DNA of 64,000 nucleotides from Neospora caninum Liverpool (GCF_000208865.1 NC_018390.1:2528790-2592789); one strand, 5' to 3'; positions 36,721 to 49,216 are shown, counted from the stretch's first letter. Made by a program: numbers and translations. The notes: generated by a model from the letters alone, not told the origin.

Positions 36721-39700
36721 ATGTCCAGATTCGCGGCGATGGTGGCAACGACGTGTTGCTTTCAGGGCCTTTTGGCCGCCTCAGCGAGCTCGTCTGTGTG
36801 TCATTCTCCGTCTTCTCTCGCTCTCTGCATGCCGTCTGTCTCTTCTTCGTTTCTCAGAAGAGTTTTACACAGAAACGCGCGGACTTCCGATGTCGCATCA
36901 ACCAGGCCGGAGAGGCGACGCGACCCCGCGTCGGCTCTGGCCGTTTCCCCGCCTTCTTCCTCTCCCTGGATTTCCTCGTCCCCGTCCTGTTCTTCCTCCT
37001 CCTCTTCCTCTCGCTTCTTTCCCTGCACTTCTTGTTTTTCTTCTTCCTCTTGTGCCGCTTCGTTCTCGCCGTCTCGGGATTTCTGCCCAGGCGTCGCTGC
37101 GTCCCAGAAGAGAGGCATGGCCTCCCTGTCGAAGGCTGAACAGCACAGGAAACGCATGCGGAAAATCATGGACAAGCGAATGGCGTGGCGCCCGCCCAAC
37201 GTCTCTTCGTGAGTCGCTAGGAGACGCGGAACAGGAAACAAGCACGGAACGTCCGGCAGCGAACGGACGTTGTCGCCGAGAAAAGACAGCAGACGACGCC
37301 GTGAAACGCAGACGACGCCGTGAAACGCAGAGCGACTGAAACGGGACGTCAAGCGGAACAGAAGCGAAACACGTGAAGAAAGAAGCGATTAAAGGAGAGA
37401 AGAATGAGACCGAGAAGAGAAGAGAGGTTCGATATCAAAGCGACGACGCCGCGAAAACGGGAGAGAGATGACCGGGAACGTAAAATGCGGAAAGGACACG
37501 GCGAACAAGAAAAGAATAGGGATCAGGGCGAAGGGGGGGGGGAGGCGCAGAACAAGAGCCAGGGGAAACGGCGGGGACGAAGAGAGGCACGCAAGGGCGA
37601 ATGCAAAGGCAAACAAGGCAACGGCGGCGAACGTCTGCCCACGCGCACAGACGCACCTCACTCTTTGCATTTCTTGGACGCGTGTTTGGGTGCGATTGCT
37701 TCGTGTTCCACGCCTTTGAGTTCTTCACCTTTTTGCGTTCTCTCCTTCTGTTTTTACCAGCCGTTATCTCCGAGCTGAAGCGGACTTCAACGTGTTGAGC
37801 ATCCAACGTCCACGTGCAAAACGCGAACGGGACACGCACGAAGGAAGGCAGCAGATTGTCGACTTTGCTGATCCAGGTGCTGTCGCCGCGACTCAGCGCG
37901 AAGGCGCAGAGAAGCGCGACAGGCGCCTTCTGAAGCCTCACGAGGTAACACACAGACAGGTGATGAGGGTGCTGAGGCAGCTCTCTCCGCCTCTTCTTTG
38001 GCTGCTTTGATCGGTGAAGAGCGAGACAGTCGCCCAGAGTCGCTAGCAGCGCCGCGGGTGGGGTCTGTAGACGTGAGACAGTAAGAACTGCGATTTCACG
38101 AGTAGCGCTCATCCTGGCAAAACAACCAAATGGGCATACCTGCGGGTTTCACGCTCTCTCGCCTTCCTCTTCACTCTCCTGTCTCCTTTTCAAAAAGATC
38201 GAGAAAGACACAGGGGGACGGCTCTTCTCCTGGTAGCCAGAGAGCCCGCGGTAGCACCGTCGCGCGTGTTCGCGGGGGGGGAGGGGGGGAACGGGGGTGG
38301 GGGGGGGAGGGAGAAGATCCCAGAGAGATGGGCCCCGGCCTCGTTTTGCCCGCTCTATCTGCTGATTGTTTTGAAACACTCCTCTTTCTCACAGAGACGG
38401 GAAGCCGCTGTGGGTTGTCTCTCAGGTGGCGAAGCTCGTTGGAGCAAGCAACAAAGTTGTCGGGACTCGCGACGACAAGACGACAGCGGCAGTGAGCGCT
38501 CGGCTCGAATTGCGGCCCATGGGAAGCAGAGAACCCTTTCTTGAATCGCGGGAATCAGAAATACTGGACGCAATCTCGCGAACCGACTTAGCTTCCGTTG
38601 AGTCGAGCACAGCGACGAGTCGTTGAGGCACGCGCAATCTCCCCGACGATCACCCTGTTCCTTCATTCTCTCTCGTATACGCTACCTCTGTCCTGTGCGT
38701 CTATCTCTTTCGGTGCCTCTGGCGTTGGCTGTGTGTGTCTCTCGCCACGTTTGTTCCGGTGTTGTGTGTCTCTTTGTTCGTGTGTCTGTCGCCTCTTCAC
38801 GGACTCTTCTGTTCCTGTCTTCTCGGTGGCCTCTGTCTTCCACTTCAGTGGGTTAAGGCAAGGGGCTTGTTCCCGAGTCGTCCTCCCTCTTGGGGAACTG
38901 TTCCTTCCCGGCATTGCCGTCCTTCGTTTCCAGGCAGTGGGCTCTCTGAGTTTCTCTCTCGAGTCGTTCGCGCGCCGTCTCGCCTTCTGTGTTTTCCTCT
39001 TACCTGTTTCTCCAGTCTCTGCGTCGGGGTCACCTACCGTCATCCGCCCACGTTACCGAACTTACAGCGCAAGACGTGGACTTTCAACAGTAAGCAGCCT
39101 CGCAAAGAAAGACACAGAGAGAGCGAAATTCGCGTCGGGCGCAACGCCCCAGAGAGGGAAAAGACCGAGAGAGAGAAGAGAGCGCGAAACATCAGTGAAC
39201 CGAGAAAGAGAAACGAGCAGGAGAGGAGGCGTGAGGGACACGGAAGAAACGCTGAGAGGACGAAAGGACGGCGGAAGCAGATCAGAACGCAAGTTGACGA
39301 AGGGGTATTGGATCCTATAAACGTGACGCCAGGCGGGGGAAGGCGACAAAGAGGAAGCGAACGTGAACCCATGTTTCTGCCCAAGTTGGAAATCCAACAC
39401 GCGGAGCGGACTCAAGGGCGCGTGGTGTACACACAGCCCCGAGAGCGCGGCGAGCGAGAGGAAGCCGAGACTGCCGGGGGAATCGCGTGTTCTGTCGTCT
39501 GTCTATGTGGGTTTTCCCTCTCTTCTCTCGCTCTTTCAAAGTGAATTTCCGTGTCATGTCCGCTACGGTGGATCGCCGGAGGATGCGGCCACAGTCGCTG
39601 TCAGGCGTCGTGGTTTTCAGCTTGGCCGTCGTCTCCCTCCTGTTTCCGCCTCGGGGGATGAGGTCACGAGACTGACAAGGCGGGCGCACTGTGTTTCCTC

Positions 39701-42700
39701 TTCTTGCTCGACGTCGTCTCGAGAGCTCTTCTCGACTCTTTTCGCGCTTTCCCTGCAGGCGGCCTGAAGCAAAGGACTTCGGATTTAACGCCGCCGATCG
39801 TGTATTCGGAGCAAGGGGCTTGTACAAGGAGAACGACGTCGACTACTACAAGAAATTCTTCAAGGACAGATATCGGCGGCTCGATGGTAACAGAAAGTCT
39901 CAATTGCCTTCGTTCAACTACGCCTCCGGTGTCAGTGCACCCCGCGCATAGCTGAACATATGCACGTATATTCCGATATATCCATTCAGGGATGTATATG
40001 TTCATGTATTGGTAGCCATGTATGTCCGTGTTTTCCTGTCATTCTATCGGGCTCTCTCTCCTTACTTACCTTTAGAGGTGTATATACTACTTTAGCTGAC
40101 TACGGTATATGTCGGCCACGTGCCTGTTTATTTATGCAGATGTGTATTCATGCATCAGTTTCGATATCGCGTTCTCTCGATGCCTCTCTGTGTGATGTCA
40201 CCCCATGGAGGTGGATAAACATCGCGATGAGCTGTGTGTGAAAAACGATGTGAGATGGAGACACGTCTGGCCGAAAGGCAACTGCACATCTCTCACGTTC
40301 ACCTTTTTTCCCGAGGTTTTGTGTCCAGGGAAGGAGCGCCAAGCCTCGCAACTCCTCAAGGTTCAGTCGGCCGCCGACGGGGTGGCGAAGAAGCCTTCAA
40401 AGCAGCCGTACATCCCCCCGAAGAAATACTGGTACCCCACAACCTCTCGTCATCTACGTTTTGTCTCTGCTTTCTTCGTTAATAGCGTAAAATGCGTCTT
40501 GAGCTGTACCACAATCGCGCGAATCCAAGGCCTGGGACTTGGCTGGCCACAAACGCCCTCTTGGCGTCTCTGCGGCGACCGGTTTCAGGCGCCACGTGCC
40601 TCCTCGCCCTCTGCTTCCCAGCGTGTCGCCTCGCCCGTCTGGTCTCCGAGCGAGGCGTGTCCGTGTCTTCTCACAACGGGCTTTCGTCCTCGCCTCGTTT
40701 CTTTCTTCGTTTTTTCGCATGCATTCTCCGCCCCCTGTGTCCCCCTCGGCCTCTCTCACCTGTCCTTTCTGCCTACGTCTTTGCCTTGGCGTTTTAGGTA
40801 CAAGGAGAACTATTGCTCCCCGCTCCCGTCCGAGGTGCGTAACCTCCCGAGTCTGACTCTCAAGTTTGCGCTGATGAACGAGGCTCGTCTCGTCAAAACA
40901 GGTACGTCACGCGCGTCGTGCCCACATCTGCGTCTCCTTATTTACAGTGCTGTCCCCTCGGCCTGCTCGCCTTCCGGCTTCACTGGGGAGGGTGTATCGA
41001 TGCGGCCAGCGTCGCGTTTGCGTTGCGACACTTTCCGCCGAAAGGAGGGGCGCGGGGGGAGACGGAGGCAGCTCCTACTCGCGCCTGTCTCTCTCGCGCG
41101 CTTCATCTCAAATTTTCTCAACGGCCTTGGTGTCTGACTCGCGGCGATTTGCTATTTCGTTTCCGACGAACTCACGAGATAGCGCAACGTCCCTCCAAAC
41201 ATGTCACCACGGCGTTGAGCCTGTCTACATCCGGACCCTCGGAAATCGCTTTCAGTCATTCCACTCTCTGTATAAAACAGCGATACACGGACACAAATGG
41301 GGCAACATAGAGAGTTGCAGATAGCGACATCGACTTGCTCCTGATCATACACATGCATATGCAAATATATGCCACGCCGCGTACATGCATGCATGGTCTC
41401 TTCCCTTTGTGCATCACTGGGGATCATCGAGTTGGATGGCCTGTTTCTGCGTTTGCATTCTTAGCTCTTTTCCTGAGCTTGCTCTGTCTTTCGGTTTCTT
41501 TTTTCGCCATTTTTCGCCCCTCCGATCCGCCTGTTTTCCCTGGTCTTCTCTCAGGTCGTACCCCCTTGAACCTTCCGCTCTGGCGGGCCTTCGAGGCTCG
41601 GCTGTTGCAGCTGGCGGGGCCGCGCACGCACGTACGCGCCGCGACGCTCCTTCGGGCTCTGCATGCAATGAGCAAAATTCACCACCCTGTCCTTCCGGCA
41701 ACCATCGAGGGAACAATCAGGTGACTGGCAGATCAACGAAGTGCATCGACAAACGCCTCGAGTTCTCTGCACAGACACCTTCAGGAATGTCACTATCTCC
41801 CCTTTAAATGCGTATATCCCATATGCATGTACATATATATATATACATACATACATGTGTATGGAAGTCCGATGGGTGTAGGTGTTGTATATTTTGGTAT
41901 TAGTATTTTGTACGTTAACGTCTGCATACTGGGAGCAGCACTCGCCTTGTTCGCGCTTCGACTCCCGAGGGACAAAAACCTGAATAGGCTAACAGGTGAA
42001 TCAAGGGGTGACAGGATACGCTCATGCACACGCTTCGCGTGCATGCACAGGTTTCTGCTTGTTTTGTCGGCGTGTAAACGAAGCAGCGTTCTCGGGACAG
42101 CCCGAGTTGTCTTTGTCTTTCGCCCCTCGTGAGCGAAGCGTTCTGCGCCGCTTCCGTGCCCACATTGTTATTCTCTCGCCGCGGGAGTCTTGCGCTGTAA
42201 CTCTCTCACCAAAGTTTCCGCGCCCTCCCTGCGATGTCGGATCATCCGCAGGGGGTTAATGTTCCGAGAGGCGAGCCTCAAGCCTCAGCACTACGTTTTT
42301 CTTTACCAGGTAAGGCGGTCCTCGAAGCCTCGTCTTTTTCAGCCTCTTCTCTTTCATTCCCTCGTTTTCGAACGCCAAAAGCACAATCAGTTGACGCAGT
42401 TCAGCGTCTCGAGAACCACTCGCTGACGCATCCAAACGAAGGCGCCTCCCTTCGCGATGGACTTCGCCCGACACAAACTGCCCCCCTCCCCCGCCCTTCC
42501 CCCCCCCGTCAGCAGTGAATGTCCCCGTCTCGTTCGTGTGCCATCGCCCGCGCCCCACCTCTCCTTCTTCTGTTTTTTTTGGTTAAGCTCCTGGCGTTTC
42601 TCTCCCATCCTTGTTTCGCGGAGGGGATGCGCGCATTTCGTGCACCTCATTGCGTTCCAGCCTCGCCCGGGCCGAGTCGTTCTCTCTCACGGTCGATTCC

Positions 42701-43215
42701 CCTCTCTTTCCCACCCCCTCCATCTCTTTGCCGTGCTGGTTTGCGTGCGTCTGCATGCCGTCGCGCATCCGCTTCTGCCTCCGGTGGGGCTGCAGGCGCT
42801 CTCTCGATTCCGCTATCGCCACGGCTACCTGGTGAAAGGCCTCAAGGAGATGATGCTCTCTTGGTCGACTCTTCGCAACAACTTCCTCGTGAAGGTGAGG
42901 GCGCGCGATATACACGACGAGCCCGAACGCCTGGAGACCGCGAGACAACAGGCGTGTTTTAGCGCCACTTGGGGATGCGCAGTGCTACCAAGCGCGTATG
43001 AACTGCGAGTTGAAAAAAGCAGCCAGACTCGCTGCAACGCAATGTCGTCCTCCCACTCAGCACGATCTGTCGCTAATCGCGCGCCTCCACGGAACAGCGC
43101 CAAACAGCCGGAAGGTTCCTGGAGTCACCCAATAGACCTCATCGCCTCTCCTCAAAACCTTACTCACTTCGAAGCATACAATCCCACGCACACCTAGACA
43201 GATTTATTCATATAT

Positions 43216-43253
<38 letters not shown>

Positions 43254-45726
43254 GTACATATATGTACATATATGTGGTGGAAATAATGTATATATGTTAT
43301 GCAAATGACGGCGAGGTGTTGGAGATGAGGGGAACCCGGCCACGACGCGAGCGCTGGGTAGGCGTGGCCGTTGCATCGCGTTTCGCTTTCCGTTGTGCTG
43401 GCAACCTGGTACGAATGCGAGGAAACGCGTCTTCTTGCCTCGGGAGGGTTCTCGCCTGCCGCGTTTCCCTGTCAGGAGGCGCAAAGAGGCCTTTCACATG
43501 CACGCGTTCTGCGTCCAGAAATCGACGTGCTGTCCTCTGTCCAGCAGCGGACCTCCGCTTTTGCCCTTGGTCCTTTACAGGGCGTATCTCTCCGCCGTGT
43601 GTGCTGTCCGGGAAGACAAGGGAAAACGGCGACAAACCGAGCGAGACTTATCTGCTGCCGGCTCTCGCAGAACGCGCCACGGAACTGTTTCGCTTTTGTG
43701 GCGAAAGTGTCTTCTGATTCTGCATGCGATTTTGGGGCCCCTGCTGCAGGCTGCAAACGCCATATGCAAGCTCGACCTCGCTGATCACATTCTCGTCCAA
43801 CCCCTCAAAGTGACACTCGCCGCGCGCATTCCCAATTTCTCACGTACGTCTACATATACATATATACATATATACATATATACATATATACATATATACA
43901 TATACATATATACATATATAGATATATACATATACATTTATACATATACCTATATACATATACATATGTACATATACATATATACATCTACATATATACA
44001 TATACATATATACATCTACATATATACATATACATATATACATATACATATATACATATACATATATACATATACATACATTAACAGATATACATACATA
44101 AACAGATATATATATATATATATATATATACAGACATTGCCGGTATATGCATCCACATACGTAAACGTGGGCAAACAGCTGCATGTGTCCGCGCATATGT
44201 GTAGATATTTTGAAGGGAGGTGGTCTCTTTCATTTCCGTGCATTTTCGCTCTCTCTCTGTAGATATACTCGTACGTATGTAGATATGTGTATTCATGTGC
44301 AGACAACGACGCGTATACTCATGCGATCGCAATGTACATATTTATACACGTATGCTCGTGGTTAAGATTCTGTTGTGTCATGTTTGAGGATTTGTCTCCC
44401 TGTGTCCTCGTTCGCCTCTTCTCTCCTTTTACTCTCCCTTTTTTCTTTGATCTTTTCAGCAAGCGACTGTCGTCGGCTGAAGTGGATTACTGTCCTGAAC
44501 CTGTTCTCGGACTCCATGATTCTCTCGTTCCTCCGCGTATGCCACAAACACGAAGACGTTTTCCAAACCTACTCGCGCAACCTGCAACTCGTCGAGCTCT
44601 ATCTCCGTCTTGAGAAACCTGAGGTGTACGCCCAGCTTCCCCCCACGACGCAGTTCTTCCTCGAGTGTCTCCGGAAAACCCACACTGAAGGTGTGCAGCC
44701 AGAGGCAAAGTAACATGCATGCATGCGCCCTCCCCTGTGCTTTCCCCGCCGTCTCCCTGTTTTCTGTCGGTGGCTCCTAGCTGTGTTTTTGAGGGCGACC
44801 GTGCTACATTTCGTCTCCTTTTTTCTCCTTCGAAGCATTCGCGTTTTTCTCGCGCTGGCGTCGCGGTTCTTCGCACGTTCGGCACCTGGGTTTCGTGATT
44901 CTGCTGTTCTGGTAGCCGTTTTGCATTTCCTTCCTGTACCCTTGTCTCGCGTTTGCTTAGCTTCTCCGCCTGCCGGATTTCGCTCGTCTCTGCTTGCGAG
45001 AGGAGAACCTGCATATGCCTCAGGAGACGTCGATCTGTCTCATCGTCTCGCGGTTTGCTGCTTCCTTCAGATGCTGAGAGGGACGAGAGTGACGTCGATT
45101 CAGATGAAGAGGAGGATGCAACTGAACCGCCGCTCCCGTCCGTGTTGGGAGACATCCAACAGCCTGAGCTGGCGTCGTCTTCCCTGAGTGTCGCCGACTT
45201 CCTCCCTCATCTGTCGACCGCTCATCCTGCTCCCTCTGCATCTCCTTCTACTCTCTTTTCCCGTCCTCCATCTCCTCATTCGTCGTCTTCTTCTCCCTCT
45301 TCGTCTTCTTCTCCCTCTTCGTCTTCTTCTCCCTCTTCTTCTTCTGTTTTGCCTGTTGCGTCGTCTTCGGAAACTGTCAGTGAGGCAATGAACCCTCCTC
45401 GAGGCCACAACGCAACTGCAGTCGAAGAACAGGGACACTCCACGAACCCTCCCCACGGTCCACCCACTGCATCCGAAAGCTCGGAAACAAACGAATCGGC
45501 GCCCTCCGCTTTGCCGGCGCCTTCGCCCAAGTGTACATACAGCTCCGCGTTGCATGCAGACGTTAGCAACATGCTGTACAAGATCGGCATTGACCACACT
45601 AACTCCGTCATGGCAGGTATGTCCTCTTGCTCCCGTGTGCCCTTTCTCGTTCCGGATATATTTATTTTGTTATACAGGTAGTATACGTGGGATTGGCATG
45701 TGTACGGAATACGAGTATTAACCAGC

Positions 45727-45768
<42 letters not shown>

Positions 45769-46702
45769 TGTATAGACACTCATGTCAAAATGAAGTTTCT
45801 TCGGGGCTGTTCTCCAGAGAGAGACGGTTTTTTTTTTTGGCTTTCCCAAAACGCGCAGGGTGAAGGTCAAGAGGCCGTGCCGCGTTTGCGGCATTTTGCG
45901 GCTCTTCTGCCTCCTCGCCATCTCGCTGCTGCGCGTTATCGCCGTTTCTTCGTCCGCTATTCTGCGGATCCTCATCGAACGTTCAGTCACGGATTCTCTC
46001 CCGTCGAGTGCCCCGGGGAGTTGGTCCTCCGCGCGAATAGAACGCCGCCTCTTTCTCGTGAAGGTGGAATCGTTCTCTCGCGTTTTCTCGCCCTGTGTCT
46101 CTACCTCACTCTCTTTTTTCCCCTCCGTCTCTTTTCTCCCCCTGAGAGTGTCTCTTGACTCCCCTTCTCGTGTCTCCTTGCGGTCTTGTCCGTTCTGTCT
46201 GAACCGCTTTTTTTCACTTTTTTCTTCCTTGCATGCGCTCCCCAGGCCCGCTGACAGTCGACATGTTCCATGAGGCTTCTCAGACGGTCATTGAGACGTG
46301 CCCAGCCTTTCAGTTCTACTCCAACAGCGTTCAATTCACAGCTCTAAGCAAAAGGTGAGACTGACGAGAGACCCTCCCCTCTAGCTTATCTTTTTCAGAA
46401 TGGTTTTTAGGATGCGTTTTGAGTTACGCCCTCTCTCCCTCTCTCTGCGTGTCCCTCTGGCGGCGTCTGCTCCTGCCTCGCTCACGGGGTGGGTGTGGAG
46501 TCGAAACGTTTTTTTTCTCGCATTTGCCTTCTTGCGCGCCTGCAGGAGACACCAACTCCTCCTGTCGATGGGCTTTAAACTTGTCCTCGTTCCGCATCAA
46601 CGCTGGTCGTCGCTGGCAACGGAGGAAGAGAAGAAAAAGCTGCTCATGTCTCTTCTTCCTCACAGCGTCCTCCACTCCGCCTTCTCGCCGGCGTCTCTGT
46701 AG
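36721..46702 (+). CDS. RAP-domain protein, probably organellar RNA-binding
   Basis: Exons: 36721-37208, 37761-37944, 38395 to about 38596 (or 38425), 39016-39089, 39759-39886, 40329-40431, 40798-40901, 41555-41720, 42252-42309, 42796-42894, 43750-43843, 44460-44690, 45071-45616, 46246-46354 and 46546-46702. Phases agree from 39016 onward; the join between exons 2 and 3 does not, so a small exon is probably missing. The protein has about 900 residues. The N-terminus is Ser/Arg-rich with almost no acidic residues, as in a mitochondrial presequence. The middle exons give helical blocks ([54 protein letters not shown]) resembling the degenerate helical repeats that precede RAP domains. The C-terminal RAP domain runs [58 protein letters not shown] proteins bind RNA in mitochondria or plastids, are expanded in apicomplexans, and are implicated in fragmented rRNA handling. 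A poly-Ser/Glu insert precedes the domain. Confidence 0.88.
37294..37332. repeat. Short tandem duplication
   Basis: A unit of about 19 bp (CAGACGACGCCGTGAAACG) is present twice in direct succession in the first intron of the RAP gene. Confidence 0.8.
38272..38313 (+). other. G-quadruplex-forming tract
   Basis: A plus-strand G-rich run made of blocks of 8, 7, 5, 9 and 3 G separated by A, AAC, T and A. It lies in the second intron of the RAP gene about 80 bp before exon 3. More than four G-runs with one- to three-base loops make an unusually strong G4 motif on the transcribed RNA. Confidence 0.85.
43205..45766. repeat. AT microsatellites in RAP gene introns, including a ~280-bp TATACA array
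   Basis: Three arrays. 43205-43274 is (TA)n with GTACATA. 43849-44131 is a long mix of TATACA and ACATATA hexamers of about 280 bp, starting right after the donor at 43844. 45729-45766 is pure (TA)n. All three lie within introns of the RAP gene, one before exon 43750-43843, one after it and one after exon 45071-45616. Confidence 0.9.
45283..45336 (+). repeat. 18-bp coding repeat encoding poly-Ser/Pro
   Basis: Three copies of an 18-bp unit (TCGTCTTCTTCTCCCTCT) in exon 45071-45616 of the RAP gene, encoding SSSSPS. They sit in a low-complexity linker of about 140 residues between an acidic stretch ([11 protein letters not shown]) and the RAP domain. Confidence 0.9.
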
Positions 46703-48567
46703 TCCTTTGGTGTCTCGCACCGACGAGACTACGCGTTCTTTCCGCGCTCTGTCAGCTTCCCGTCTCGCCAGAGTGTCTCTTTTAATTCCTTCTTTTCGTT
46801 TATCTCAACCTGCGACACTGCGGTCTCAGCATGTCCGCATTACCGCAAGAGAACGAACGCTTTTATCGTCTCTCTCTCTCCCACTGTCCTCTCCATTACA
46901 GTTTTCCTCCTTTCCTCTCCCGGCGCGCACGCTGTGTGCGTCTGTGGATGGGGTGTTTTCTTCGCAAGCTAGCCGCGTTGTGGCTGCTCTCTCTGGCGCG
47001 AAATTAAAACGCAGGAGACTCTCTTAACAGGCTGCAACTGAAACAGAAAACTCTCTTTTTTCCTCTATAGTCTCTGTGCCGACCCCCCCTTTTTCCCTCT
47101 ATCTCGCCATTCTATATATGCGTCGCAACAGCCACCAAAAAAACCAAAGGCTCGGCGTGTTTTCTCTCTTCTCTCTGTTATACGCCTGGGGAGCCTCTTG
47201 CTTGTCACTATACCTCCCTCTTGCTCTCCCCGTTTCCCTCTTTCTCTCTCCTTTTCCCTCTTTCTCTCTCCTTTTGCATCTTTCTCTCTACTTTTCCTCC
47301 TGTCTCTGCGGCTTTCCATTCGCCTTCTGCTCGGCATTGTCGACCGAGACAGGAAGCGAGAAACGATTCGCGCCCGCAACAAACGCTCTCTCCTTGCGCG
47401 TCGGTCCTCTTTCTTGTTTCTCGCTTTCCTTCTTTAGCGTTCGAGAATTTGTCTGCGCCAGGCGCCATCGAGAAGGCGGCTAGAGCAGCGGAAGAGAGCT
47501 ACGACACAGGCAGCCGTTCTCGAACGCTAAAGAAAGGAAAAAGAGAAACAAGGAAAGAGGACCGACGCGCAGGGAGAGAGTATTTTTTTCAGCGTAGCAA
47601 AACGGGAGGAAAGCGGAGAGGGCGTTTCCGAGAGCTCCCGTAGAAACACGTATTTGTCGCCGGCAGAGAAGCGTTCGAAGTTGGAGATACGCCGGATCCG
47701 ACTCGGAGTGTACAGACACCCGAGACGCAACCCGACCGTGCAGCGACAGTCGACGCAAACACGAAAAAGGGACGACAGTGGAACGCACGTGAGACAGGAC
47801 TTGAAGCCGTCCTCGAGACCAGAGAAAGCAACAAGAGACAGAGAAACAGCGGAGTCAAGAAAGCGCAGAACGCACAGTGCGCGAACCGCACGTTTCTTCA
47901 TCCATGTTTTTAGCGTACCCACCAAGCAAGAGAAAACATCTTCTCGCTGGCTGGCCGACGCAAATCGCAGACCCGAAAGGTTTCTCCTCTTTCTTCTCTG
48001 CACTGAACTTCGCGTCGGTGCAGTGACTCATCTCGTGGAAGGCTCGTTTTCTCTCTCTCCCTTTTGGTGTGTTTGAAGACAAGAAGCCCCGTTCTCGCCA
48101 TCTTGACTTGGCCTTTTTCACATTGGAATTTTCTCCCTTGGCGACCACGCTCAGACGTCGTCTCTGCGATCCCCGCCTCTCTTCTTGAACCTAACCCCGG
48201 TCCGGAAAAAACCGTCGTGGGCTGCATGTCTAAGATGCGGGAGTGTCCCTTCTCTCGCTCTCTCTCGCTGACTTCTCCCTCTGAGGCCGTTATCTCGCTG
48301 ACCTCCTGTGCCGTAACGAGTGTTTCTCTGCTTTGCGGTTACGCCTTCGCTCTTCTCTCGGATCTTCTCTCCACTCTGTCCGATCTCGTCGTCTCTCTCT
48401 CCCTCAACTCCTCCTCCTGTCTCTGTGCCCGCCGGCGTACACGGGAGATCGACAGCCGGTCAGCGCTCTCTCCTGACTCGCCGACTGCGTTTTACCAATC
48501 AACTTCGATTCGACAAAAATGCCAGGAAGGTTTTGTCTCCGCCTGGTCGATCTGTGCGTTCTTGGCC
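46703..48567. other. Convergent intergenic region with a long foldback
   Basis: Between the stop of the plus-strand RAP gene and the stop of the minus-strand prefoldin gene, so it should hold both 3' UTRs. No coding block was recognised. It contains the large inverted repeat at 47386-47580 and pyrimidine-rich stretches at about 47200-47290 and 48230-48420. Confidence 0.6.
47386..47580. repeat. Foldback inverted repeat, ~63-nt arms, 69-nt loop
   Basis: Arm 1 at 47386-47447 and arm 2 at 47517-47580 are reverse complements apart from three mismatches and two single-base indels. The shared core includes TGCGCGTCGGTCCTCTTT and CTTTAGCGTTCGAGAA. The 69-nt spacer is unrelated to the arms. No flanking target-site duplication is obvious. 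Confidence 0.9.
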
Positions 48568-49196
48568 TCATTTGTCCAGGTTGATTCTGTCTCCGAACTC
48601 GCCGTAGAGTTTCGTCTTCAACTCGGTCATTTCTTTCTTCGTCGCCTCCAGCTCCTCTTTGCACTCGTCCAGGATCTTTTGCTTCTCCGTGATTTGGTTC
48701 TCAATCTCCTCCTCAATCGTGTCCGTGTCGACTGACGCGAAACACTCGCCTTTCAAGAAAAAGGAAAACAAAAGATGACAGAAACAAGCATTGTCGGCAC
48801 TGGCTGTTTACAGGAGGCAACACTTCATTCTTCTCTGCTTTTCGCCCTTCATCCCTTCCACTGACGGTTTACGGTTTGCACCCTCTCACAAAAAAAGCCC
48901 AACAGGCGCCTGCGGGGCACTCGCCGCTGTACGTACTCAGGCGCGTCGGGGACGGCGTCTCTCGCGGGGGCTGATCTTCGCCAAGTTTAAAAAACGCCAG
49001 GAGGCGGAAACTCACCTATCTTCAGCATGATGTCGTTGGGATCGACAACGATCATGGCCTCTTCTTGAGCGTCTCGGAGCGTGCGCAGCGCGTCCGTAAG
49101 CTTCTCGATTCGAGATTCCAAATCGACGTATTTGTGGTTGAGGCTGCTGAAGCGGCAAATCCGCGCCTGAGCCTCTTCCGTCACTTCGACGTCCAT
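48568..49196 (-). CDS. PFDN4: Prefoldin subunit 4
   Basis: Minus-strand exons 49196-49016 and 48749-48568 join in phase through a GT-AG intron and give 120 residues, close to the usual 120-135. Prefoldin is a six-subunit cytosolic cochaperone that hands unfolded actin and tubulin to the CCT chaperonin; subunit 4 is a beta-type member. Family features seen: VTEEAQARICRFSSLNHKY in helix 1, LTDALRTLRDAQEEAMIV, the beta-hairpin core KIGECFASVDTD across the junction, then a second coiled-coil helix rich in Glu/Lys. The C-terminus KTKLYGEFGDRINLDK is the signature ending of this subunit. The ATG at 49196 sits two bases after a CCCAG, so an extra short 5' exon coding for a few residues is possible. 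It is transcribed away from the CEP104-like gene. Confidence 0.93.
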
Positions 49197-49216
49197 CCTG
49201 GGAAAACACAGCGAAG

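Noticed and set aside
43586..43728. Coding-like segment ([18 protein letters not shown]) upstream of RAP exon 43750-43843
   Set aside because: No acceptor gives the required phase 0 entry, whereas 42894 joins directly and in phase to 43750. Left out of the model.
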